Shown piece by piece: positions 31,301 through 43,300 of a stretch of 64,000 nt of DNA. The number at the start of each line of letters is the position of its first letter. The first letter of the stretch is position 1. The notes under the pieces were generated by a model, which made no database searches, was not told the origin of the DNA, and was given only the letters and a program-made list of their open reading frames with translations. Both the position numbers and the translations under genes were made by a program. The DNA comes from Luidia sarsii (lineage: Eukaryota; Echinodermata; Asteroidea; Paxillosida; Luidiidae), in contig OX465111.1 in NCBI GenBank assembly GCA_949987565.1, forward strand, positions 901,001 to 965,000. The letters are read 5' to 3'.

Positions 31301-34300
31301 ATATGGTGGTTTTCCTTAGTTATCTTCCTGAGAGGAGGAAGAGAGGGGTGGTAGGAAGTAACTAAGGGAACTTTGGGCTTGTCCTTGGGACCTGGAGGCT
31401 TTTGTTTTAGTGCCGAACTTCTGGGAATGGAATAGACTTTAGCAATGGAGTTCTTCACTTGGCGAGAACTATAGCCTCTAGCAACCAAGTTACTGGCCAA
31501 TACACGTGTATGGCGGCGAAAGTCGGACTCATTGGAACATATACGCCTCAATCTGAGGGCCTGGCTGTAAGCTATACCAGTCTTACAGTGTCTAGGGTGA
31601 CAACTGGAGGAATGGAGATATTGATGAGTGTCGGTGGGCTTAGAATACAAGTCAGTAGTTAGTGTATTGAGGTCTTTCCGGACGGTGACGTCCAGAAAGT
31701 GGGTCTGTTGAAGAGACTGCTCCCAAGTGAATGTGATGGTCCTATGGAAGGAATTGATGTGGTCAAAGAACGCATTCAAGCTGCTACCGTCCCTAGTCCA
31801 AATGAAGAACACGTCATCTATGTATCTCCACCAAAACTAAGGAAAACCACCATGTTCTCCACACTTCAGATCGTCTGGCTGAAGCCATTCCTAATTCGCC
31901 TGTTTTGGCTTTCAGGCGCCCCCGTAACCTGCGTGACTTAATTGTCCGAGCAGAGGTTCCCCCTTTGGACTCTTCACCTCCAACCAAATTTGGTACATTT
32001 AAGTGTACCTCGAAATGCATTGTTTGCAAGACACATGTCAAGGAAATAGATTCTTTCAATGGACATTCTTCTGGAACTACCCACACGACCTATGGCTCTA
32101 TCACGTGCACTACCTCAAACATCATATACCTCATCTCTTGTAGAGTTTGTAATATTCAGTATGTTGGCGAGACAAAAAACACCCTCAAAAAACGAATCTA
32201 TGGCCATAGGTCTACCATCAAAACCGGTAAAATGGACACCCCTGTTGGGTATCATTTCAATCTCCCTGATCATTCGATATCAGATATGAGTGTACTGGGC
32301 ATAGAATCACTTGGTCACCGTAGTAATGCTGTCCGTCTTAGCCGTGAGAAAATGTGGATGAAGCGTCTTCGGACTATTCAACCACATGGTCTCAACATCC
32401 AGGAGGGTAATGACTAACACCATGCAGCTTTCTGATAATCCTTCTTTTGTGTTCAGTCTTTCACACTTCTCTCTTTGATCTTTTCCCCCTATTGTCACTA
32501 ATCCCTACCCCACTCCTTGCCCTTCTCTTTGATCTTTCCCCCTCCTCTCACTAATCCCTACCCTACCCCTTGCCCTTCCCTTTGATCTCTCCCTACCAGC
32601 TTCACTCTTTGTCCTCTGTTTCTCATCCGTGTCCTATTCACTCTCTCCCCCTGCCTTCGTGTACATGTATCTGTTTTGTCCTTGTCACTCTGCCTTTGAG
32701 AAAGGTCCTGCTAGGATCGAAACGTCAGGCCCACTAAATTTTAGATTTACTTTTTGGTAATTTTAGTCAGTAAGCAGTTTGCAACATTTTTGTATATCAC
32801 CCTAGTTAGTCACTCCTTAGTTGTCAGAAATGGAATACAGGTCACATTAATCACAAAACTGTGAACAAACACAACTGCAGCAGAGAAAAAGAACACAGAA
32901 AATGTTTTTCGCGTTATCTGACAACTTAGAGGTTTCGGGTTCAAATCCGTTTCCAGGCAAGGTGATCTGGACGGGTTATGAATAATTCATATGGCATCGT
33001 GACGTATGAGGCCGCCCGTCGAACACGAATCCTCACAAAAATACCCCAAAATTCCGCTTTTTGGCCAAGGTAGAGAGTAAAATATATAAATAGTAGTATT
33101 CTTGTGTGGGGAATTTGACACCAATTCTAGGTTTAGCCATACAAGGTGAAATTATATTGCAATTTGTGGAAATTGGAATTTTAAACAGTTGACAACCATG
33201 GTAGTAATGTAGCATTGCTTGGTACTGGTCTTACTCGATTACTGATTTCAGTAAGATCATACTTTTAGGGATCATTTCTATAGTATGTATCTCCTTTCGC
33301 TATCGCACACTTGTACGGTGCGCCCAAACCACGATGACGAGTCACAGTGCTCCCCTCTGAGCGCGAAGCGGGTTGAGGGTATTGCTGTCATGGCAACCGC
33401 CCGACGCCATTGATGAACGTTCCTCCTCCCCTTTAGTGGGAGTAGGAGGAGGGGAACACATTCTGAGTGGTTTGTCTTTTTTAATAAAACCAAAAAAAGA
33501 TTCCATGAATTTGAAAATAAAAGGCTTTAATAGAAAACTTTCACTGGACCCGGTTTTTATCCCGAGACCTGTGGTTTAGCTAAGATGGCGGCCTTCCCAA
33601 ATTGTCATCTAATCTTTGCCAGTGACAATAAATCGATTGACCAGCTTAGAGCATTCTTAAATAGAATCTCAAAAAATAGGAGTCTTGACGTTTCGTGCCT
33701 AACAGGACATCCCGAAAGGCCAAAACTTCCAGTTTTTAGACTTCATACGAAACCAAGAAATTCAATGAGAAGCCACGTTGGGTGTGGTGGGAGGGGGGTG
33801 CAGTACACTAAATAGGTCAAAGGAGACGGTTAGCCTGGGGTGCAGCACACTAAACCATCCAAGATGGCTCCGCCGACCTGATTATCATAAAGTGTGGACC
33901 CACACCTTTTTAATAAGGGGTCTTTGGAGGCTAATTAACATATATGGCTGTAAATGTGGCCCTATTTGGCTGTAGAAGTGGAGCGGTCCATCCCAAAATC
34001 CTTGCAGAAATTCGGCTTGGACGACTACACATTTTGGGGGTGTTTTTTTTCTGGGGGTAATTGGCATCAAAAATCTAATCGGCTAAGGGCACACAGATTG
34101 AAAAGAATCTGAGAGATGAAGGTCCAAACTACAGTATAGCTACAAGATCTGAGAAACTTCTGGGTGTGGGATAATTGGCTTTGAAAGTGAGTGTTTTTGT
34201 ACAGTGTTTAATGGGAGCTGGATTTTAGTGTTCCGCACAGACACGGTGGTCGATAGGGCGCCCTCAATCGGTGATCGATAGGGCGCCCTCAATCGGTGGT

Positions 34301-37300
34301 CGAGAGGGGCGCCCTCAATCGGCACGGGTGACTGACCTGAGGTTTTGCGGTCCTCCAGTAGTTTGATGGCGCGCAGATTGCGTGCCTTGAGGATGACCAC
34401 GGTCAGTCTCTCAGCGCTGGGCAGGTAGGCCAGGGAAAACATGATGTCGCCTAGTTCCGGAGCCTCATCACTCTGCTGTCCGGTCAGAGAAACCCAAACA
34501 CACAAACAAATCACATTGCAGACTATCCCTATCCACACCAGAGTCAGATGGAGCCTGTATGGAGGTTAAATAATGTACCCGTCTTTCAATGTCTGCCCGG
34601 ACACATTTACCCGGCTATGGCCATGTACATTTATGACCCGGCACAGCATAATGAGGAATAACCCCCACTTTTGAGATTTTGAGGTTTTCTAATGATGTGA
34701 AAGAGTATACCATTAGCTTTCAAATGATATCAAAATATAATATCCTCTAATACTTAAAATTTCCGAAAATACAAAAAAAAAAAATAATTGATTTCTAATC
34801 GAATTGTGAAGATACTTTAACTTCAGGCGTTGTTTACTTAAAAAGTGTTTTGGGGGGATATTCCTCATGTTGTTGTGCCGGGTCACATTTGTCCGGGGGA
34901 CACATTTACCCGGATAAGCCTGTTGGGGGACACTTTGATCCAGGAAATTCGGTCCCCCGGACACATTTAGCAGCGGGGCAGGATTAGCCTTCACACCGGA
35001 ATGCCTTGGGGAGTGGAAATTTTTTTGCGTACTCCTGGATATCAGGAGTGCAGTCTGGAAAATCTGACACGTGGTGCCAGTGAGCCAACCATTTCACCCC
35101 ATCCCTACCTGTCAAAGATACGGAATCCTTCCCAAAGCTGCCATATAGCTGGGTTGGCACCGAACGACAACCTTTTGCGCGTGGCTATCAGGTGACTGAT
35201 ACCTTAAGGCCCTTTTCCAAAACCCGGCTTAGGCTTCGGCTCCGGCTTCGTCTCTCTTATCCAAAAGCTGGAAACACGGGTTGGAGTTCGTTGAAGCATC
35301 GGGTTCCTTTTCAAAACGCAGTGTTGCATTCAGAAAACGAAGCTAAAGGCCTCCCATCATCATGCCTTGTACTTTAAAATGGACGAAAGAAGTGGAGAGA
35401 TAGCCGGAGCCTGAGCTTAAGCCGGGTTTTGGAAAACGCAGTGGCTGTTGTTACGGCAGTCGTCCGTGTGGTTCCCTGACTTCACAGTATTTGTCAGGAT
35501 GTTTAGCTCTTGGAACCAGACTATCAGCTAATAGACTGGTTCAACCAGCCTGCAATGCTGACGAAATACAATCAAGTCAGGGAACCACACGGACGACTGC
35601 CGTAACAACAACCACTGCGTTTGGAAAAGGGGTCTAAGGGGCCCCCAGCCATGGCAGCGTGCAGGTAGACGGGGTCGGATGGGTCTATACAATGGCTATG
35701 ATAGGCGGGCGGGTTGTATACCTTCCTGTGGGCCTTGGGCACGCTCTTGATCTCCTTCCACACCTCCACCTTCTCCGTCAGATCCACGTTGGTCAGGGGC
35801 AGCACGGCCATGCCGATGCACTCGTCCCGGGAGAACTGGTCGAAGTCAAAGAGCTGGATGCGGGCCGTCTGCCGGTGGATGTCCGGCTCAGGGATCTCGA
35901 AGACGAAGCTCTCCTTGAACTCCGGGCTGAGCGTCTTGCGGTGCACCTTGCTCTGGAGCATCCGGCTGGCGTGCGGAACCACCGAGATCTGTCGGGGAGG
36001 GAGGAGGCGCCGGTGAGGAGGTTGGGAGGAGGTTGAGAGTAGCCGGGGAAGAGGCAGGGCAAGGGGCAGGGGGAGGCATTCAAGAGTACGGGAGTATGCA
36101 TTTAAGAGGTGGAGCGTAGGCGGAGAAGAGGTGGGGGAGGTTGGAGGAAGCGGGGAGGAGGCATTGAAGAGGAAGTGAGGAGGAGGCATTGAAGAGGTGG
36201 TGAGGAGGAGGCATTGAAGAGGTGGTGAGGAGGAGGCATTGTAGAGGTGTGAAGGAGGTGGGGAAGAGGTGGGGAGGAGGTGGGGAAGAGGTGAGGAGGC
36301 ATTGTAGAGGTGTGGAGGTAGAGGTTGGGAGGAGGTGGGGAAGATGTTGGGAGGAGGCATTGAAGATGAAGTGTGGAGGAGGTATTGTACAGGTGAGGAA
36401 GAGGTGGGGAAGAGGCAGGGAAGAGGTGGGGAAGAGGCAGAGAAGAGGTGGGTAGGAAGCAGGTAGGAAGCGATCGACACTTAATCAGAAATGATGTTTA
36501 CACTTGACTTTATCCATAACGTCCGCAGTTAGACTTTCATCGACAAACATTGTACACCAGTCGACAACTTTAACCAATGTTGGTTGTGAACATCTTGATT
36601 GAATATTGACCCCCAAACTCGAAAACAAGTATTTTTGTGAAAGAGAGAAGAAATTATATGCCCAAGTAAAAAAAAAAAATAATAACATAACTGTCCGATG
36701 CTCTAGTTACAACGAAACAAAAGTAGGGCTATTTGGGGCGGACACAAAACTAAGTAGGGCACGAGTAGTGCAGGGAACACGCTAGATTGGAATAGATATT
36801 GATTTTCGAGGGGTGTGGATGCAAAAGAAGAAAGTAAAGTTTTGAAAGATGAGTTGAATTCGTAACTTGATTTCATTTTCGTGTTGGTATACTGAATACT
36901 TTGTATACTGTTAGCGCGGTGCCGGGTGACCCAATCTCGCCCGTGTTGAAAGCCACCGTCGTAAATAACCTTCTTACGTTCACGCACGTGCACGGATGGT
37001 TTGCACTTGTCGAGCGAAAACTGAGAAAGCCTCTGTAAGCGAACACGCGTGTCTCGGATGGACTGATTGCGCGGACCAGAAAAACAACCAGGTGCGCTTG
37101 TCTTTGGGCGCGCAGTTCAACCCCAGCTATGCAGGGGAGGCCCATTTGCGGAATTGGCGACTGAAATGCAAGACTACGAGGGTCAGATGGGCAGTGGCCG
37201 AGTCTGGACAGAAGGGTGGTATTGAATGATGGCGCCCTTATCCCTAGATCACCTTGCCAGTCAGGGAGATACCAAAATACAGAAAAAGGGCTAAAATGTT

Positions 37301-40300
37301 TGGAGATGCCATTTATGGTCGATGTCTACTACCTCGACAGCTGCAGAACTGAGCGTTCAATGAGGACATTTCCTCCATACTATACATGGAAGGATTTAGC
37401 ACTCATATATGCGATCATTAGGTGATGCAGTCAACATTTCTCTATCGACCCCAACCTCTATCCCCTCTCTCCATCTCTCTCTTTCTCTCCCTGTCTCCAT
37501 CTTCCTCGTTCTGTCCCTCTCTGCCCTCTATCTCTTTCTCTTCCCCTCTCCCCTCCCTCACTCTCTCCCCTTCCTCCTCCTTTCTCCCCTCTCTCTATCT
37601 CTCTCTTTTTCTCCGTGTCTCCATCTTCCTCGTTCTGTCCCTCTCTGCCCTCCCTCTCTTTCTCTTCCCCTCTTTCCTTCTTCAATCTCACCTCCCTCCC
37701 TCACTCTCTCCCCTTCCTCCTCCTCTCTTCCCTCTGTCCATCTCTCTCTTTCTCTCCCTGTCTCCATCTTCCTCTCCCCCTCCCTCTCTTTTTCTCTCTC
37801 CCTCTTCTCTCCCTTCCCCCTCTCCCCACTTCACTCCCCTCTCTCCATCTCTCTCTTCCTCCTCCCTCTCTCTACCTGCCCTTCTCCTCTTCTCTCCCTT
37901 CTCTCCATACCCTCTCCTCTCTTTACTCTGTCTACCTCTCATTCCCCTCCTCCTCTCTTTCCCCTCTCTCGCTACACATCTCCTCCTCTCTCTTCCCTCT
38001 CCACTTTCTCTCTCTGCCCTCTCTCTCTCCATTTTTCCTCCTCCTCCTCTCTCCCCTCTCTCCACCTCTCCTCCCCATCTCTATTTCTTTCTCTCCCCTC
38101 TCCCTCCCCTCTCTCTCTCCCCTCTCCCTCCCCTCTCTCCTCCCCTTCTCTCACCACTGCCCGCCTGCCCGCCTGCCCATATCTAGGTGGTATAGCTACA
38201 TCTGTCCTGGTGCAATCACGGCCAATACCTTGCAGTAGGGGTCTGCGGTGCCGCTGAACTCCCTGGGTCTCAGGTCCCGTGCCTGAATGAGCTTAACGGT
38301 CAGCAGACCCATCTCGGGGTTGTACTTGAGCGAGAAGTTGATGATGCCGAGACTGGGTCCCGGAACTCCCGTGTCGATGGAATGCCGACGGACCTAGAGG
38401 CAAAGCGAGGGGAAAAAACCCTTAAAATCAAAACGAAAGGCTCGATCCATTCTTGAGTCTATACCTCCGTGTCGAGACACCGACACACCTTGACGACAAA
38501 TTCTTCCCCGGTATCATTGCAATGCTCACAAGAAGAACACACAGAAAACCAGACAGAGACGAAGGGTGGGGTGGCCTACTCACAGAATGGTTCTCTTTGT
38601 ACATGTGGGCTGAGGGGTCTAGCTGGGTCGGGTCGAGGCGAGCCATCATGGAAGGGGTCTTGGAGGTAGGACTGAGCACGCCCACAGTGGGCTGGGGCTT
38701 CTCTAACGTAAAGGAATCGCCTTGGAAGCCTGGAGATGTAGCTATGGGAGGAAGACACAGAGAATAATAACAGATCTTTGCAGAATGCCATTCTATCTAG
38801 ATCATTAGCAACACAAGATAATTAGAAACATACACATATCGAAGGGAAACAGGATATAAGTAGGTTTTCATGTGCTTTCTTTAAACGACGAAATGGTGTC
38901 CAGTGATCTGATGTGCTGTCGATCCTAGCAGGTGTTGTCGATCCTAGCAGGTGTTGTCGATCCTAGCAGGTGTTGTCGATCCTAGCAGGTGCTGTCGATC
39001 CTAGCAGGTGTTGTCGATCCTAGGATGTGCTGTCGATCCCTAGCAGGTGCTGTCGATCCTAACAGGTGCTGTTGATCCTGACATGAACTGTCGATCCTGA
39101 CATGAACCGTCGATCTTAGCAGGAACCTCCGATACTGGCAAGATCATTCGATCCGGACCTGTCGATCTTATTATAAACTGTCGATCTTAGCAGAAACCTT
39201 CCCAGGGGAAGAAAGGCCCTCTAGAATTAACCGGCCTAATCGCTTTTGAGAATTCGAAGATCACGCGAGGAACGAAGCGTTGTGCACTCTAAACGTTTGA
39301 GGATTTTAAAGCAGTAAGCAGTTTGCAACATGCTTGAACCACTTCGTTTCTGTAGTTCTTGATATAGATATTTTATGAATACGGGGCTACAACATTTGAC
39401 GTTATTTTCCAAACGAGTTTAAACGAGACATTAAACCATTTTATTTAACCCCATTTGTTACAATCGGTCAAACCTTGAGAGTTTCTCTCTCCGTGTGAAC
39501 ACATTTCAGTCACACATGTTGGCGAAGAAAAGAAAACTCGACTCGCACGAGGGCTTATGGTACTGACTTTCCCTGACCGTGAGTGGCCCCTTCTGGAATG
39601 GTTACGAGAGTGTCCGTACCATCTTATTACCGGGGCCCTTCCGTGGGGGTGGGGGTGGGGGGTGATGACGAGGGAATTGAGACGGTGAGATAAGTCACCG
39701 TCTCCTCTGAAGCAGGTGTCTATGGGGCCACTTCGTTCTTTTTCTCCGGCTTCTTCGGCCGTTTACGAAACGAAGGCTTAAAGGCCCTATGCAACATCGG
39801 TAAAGGTCAAAAGATTGCCACAGTTTGTGTGTTCAACCATTCAATATTCCAATAAAGCAATACTGCAAAGGTTTTACCTCAAATGGTAATCTTAGTAATG
39901 CAAAAAACCGTCACGGTTTTCGCACCGTTCTGTAGTGTAAGAAATAGTTTATTACTCGAGTATTTGTCGATGTTTGAGTGAAGATTTCTTGAAAAGTACA
40001 GCATCCCAGACCGTAAGATTTCAACATGAGGATTCTATCATGACCATCTACAAACTGTGTAAATTAGAAGGAAATCTGTGGATGTCTTCCGATCTTCCCA
40101 ATGTTGCATTGGGCCTTTAAGGCTCGGGCTTAGGCTTCGGTCGTGTTTATATCCCCTTAAAATGTCTCAGGCATCTAGAAACGAGTGTTTGGGGTCTGAC
40201 AGAGTTTCTTGGTGAAGTCACTGTGATTAATCAAGCCGACAGACGTATACGAATTCGGCGATAAACCCCAACCTTGATTCGTCAGGTTTTGTCAGACGGA

Positions 40301-43300
40301 GCCGAAGCCTGAGCCCGATCCTGATCCATTGAATCGTGTTCTACAGGGCCTTGGAAGGACATGAATCAAGCAAGTCGAGTAAAACAGAGAGTGGTTGGGT
40401 GGATGGGGGAGGAGGTCTGGACTCAGTGATCGTCCGTGTTTGATGGGCGTTCATGATGGCGATGGATAGCTCTGGCGACCGACCGTCTGCTCGGGGTAGC
40501 TAGCCGGGCGGGACAGCCCCCCTCCCCTCCCCCCTCCACCCAGGGGTGGGTGCTGATGACGAGCCCGGAATCCAGCAGCGATGGGAGAAAGGGACGACCG
40601 GCATCGATTGAAACGGACAGCCTTCTGTAGAACGCCACGCCGCCGACTGATACGCAAGTTGCACGCACGGACAACAAAACCATGCATTTTTGGAGAAGGA
40701 ATGAAAAAAAAAATCATCCCCGCACACGATTTTTTCAGTAGATAATGGAGTCAAAATTTGCTCATGATTTACATTATAATAATATACAAATCATGTTGCA
40801 CGACTTATTTTACCGAAAATGCAAATCTAAAAAAATTAGTGGGCCTGACGTTTCGATCCTAGCAGGACCTTTCTCAAAGGCTGCCTTTGAGAAAGGTCCT
40901 GCTATAGGATCGAAACGTCATGATTTACATCAGATAAGACTTGAAGGTCTGCACGGTGGGAAAGACAAAGTGGAAGATTTGCGGTGACACCATTTGATAA
41001 GAGTGTGGCTGTGATTTGCATTATTTATTCATGAATTTTTCACCCCCCCCTAATAACATTAATTCATGAGACCGTCGCAAAGAATACTTGACTCACTTAC
41101 TGACGGGGAAAACACAATCGCACCTCGCACTCGCTACTAGCGTGACTTGTGATAATCAGAGGCCGAAAGGTGACGACTTGTAAGAAATATGGGGAACGTG
41201 GAATGACTCGGCGAGTTGGGTAATTACGCCAGGGCTAGTGTAATGGGGTGAATAGAACGCGTTAGATATGAGTGCGTTGTGATTGACTGGCTCGTATAAT
41301 AGGGCAAGTGTGGGACCTGACGTTGCTAATGGTGAGTTTTTTTTAATGGATTGGTTACGGACGGGCGTCGAGGGGAAATCTTGTCCGCACTGCTGGAAAA
41401 TGTCTCGTCACCAGTCTGTCCTAGGCCATGCCCGGGAAGCGTATTTCCTTTTTTACGCCGCAGCCACTGTTTTTTCGCTATAACAGTGTAAAATCGGGCT
41501 TGAAAAGAGACTACCACTGCGTTGTCAGTTAACCAGGAAGGAGGGCGCTCTTTAAGACATCTTTAATTTCCTTGAAAACACAATTGACATCTCTCATTTC
41601 TTGTGGCAAACTACCTCCATTATCACCTACAACAAAACACATTCTCCCCTCAACAAGGTGTCCCAACTGGCTGGTGACGTAACGCACGCTTCGTGTGGTC
41701 TCTTTTCAAGCCGCGAATTTGCACTGCTACAGCAAAATACCATCGGCTACGGTGTAAACAAAAACATATGCGCCCGGTAACGGCGCATAGCATCGCATCG
41801 TGGCCGTGGGATGGGCACCTATTGAATCAGACTCGAGGGGAGACTAGCGGATGGGGAGGGGGTGAGGAAGAATACAAAATGCCATAAGTGCTGACTCGTA
41901 ATGAGACTAGCAGCCATTTGACGATATCCATCATAGAAATGCATGTGTGGAGAGATTCAAACGACAGTTAAACGCTTTACTTTGACTGAAGATGCAGTTT
42001 GCTGATATGCAATCCGACTTCAACACTTAAGTATCAATTTGCATCCGCACTGACCGGTACACTTAAGGGATGTGCGTCCTCACCTCACGAGGGTGCTTAA
42101 GATCACTAATGCCGGTGCATAATGTGGAGTGCATGCGTACTGGCAATGCCACTTGAGCGCCCATTTCGACGCTAAAAGCTTCACTTTGCGCGGAGTGGTC
42201 GATGCGAAGCACTGCGCAGGGAACAGGAGCTAGCGCGGCTGGAGTGCTGATGTACAAGCTCAATCGAGTTACGCACAAAGTTGTCAATACTGCGCACGTG
42301 CAGTTAGGAGTGGCAATATGGAGGCACTGCCACATCACCCCGCACACTGGACGATACTGCGCATGTGCAGTTAGGAGTGGTAATATGGAGGCACTGCCAC
42401 ATCACCCCGCACACTGGACGATACTGCGCACGTGCAGTTAGAAGTGATACGAGGGGAGAAGGGAAAGAGAGGAGAAAGACGGAGCGAGGTGGATAGAGGG
42501 GAGAGGAAGAAATATGAGAGAGAGAGAGAGAGGGAGGGGGAGAGGGGGACGGAGGGGAGAGAGGAGACTGAGAAGCTGACAGTCAGCTGACAGAAACAGA
42601 GGCAGAGAGACAAGCAGAGAGACAGAAACACAGAGACAGAAAGAGTGGGGAAGAGGGCTAGAGAGAGACACAGACAGAGAGTGAGACAGAACGAGACAAA
42701 GAGACAGACATAGAGAGAGCTCCTCGTACCTTTAGGAATGGTGAAGCTATAGTTGCTATTGAGGACGACCGGGGAGACTGGAGGGCCGGGTGATATAGAT
42801 TCACCTGTCGCTAATCGCCTGCAGTGAAAGAGGAGACGCCAATCAAACATGCATGAGATCACCGCAGGGTTTCCCAAGTGTAAATGGGAGGGCCTCGCAG
42901 TCGGCCTCCATCCCCTACCTCACCCAGCTCACCTCACCTCACCTCACCTCACCTCACCTCACCTTACCTCACCTTACCTCACCTCATCACACCTCACCTC
43001 ACTCCACCTTACCTCACCCAACATCACATCACATCACCTCACCCCACCTGACCTCACACCACTCCACCGAACCTCACCCAACCTGACCTGACCTGACCTC
43101 ACCCCACCTTACCTCACCCCACCTTACCTCACCTCACCTGACCTCACGCCACTCCACTTGACCTAATCAAACCTCACCTCACATCACCTCATCTCACCCC
43201 ACCCACCTTACCTCACCTCAACTCAAAATCCGAAGGTAAATGCTTACAGCAATAATGATGCAAAAAGCCCAACTGAACCCCCACATCACCCCAAGACCAC

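Larger units (their letters stand above)
30413..32802. mobile_element. Composite Penelope-like element: two inverted copies, one 13-bp TSD
   Basis: Two 5'-truncated Penelope-like retroelements are joined head to head at about 31834-31836. The longer lies on the minus strand (to 30413), the shorter on the plus strand (to 32802). A perfect 13-bp direct repeat, TAGTTAGTCACTC, flanks the whole at 30400-30412 and 32803-32815, so both halves arrived in one event. The halves are almost identical, which indicates a recent insertion. Each 3' end carries the hammerhead-like motif and the AT-rich tail ending near TTTTTGTATATCA. Confidence 0.92.

Noticed and set aside
31070..31354. Short open frames antisense to the Penelope-like endonuclease
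   Set aside because: Shadow frames; the real domains (YIDD, GIY-YIG) read on the opposite strand in each half.
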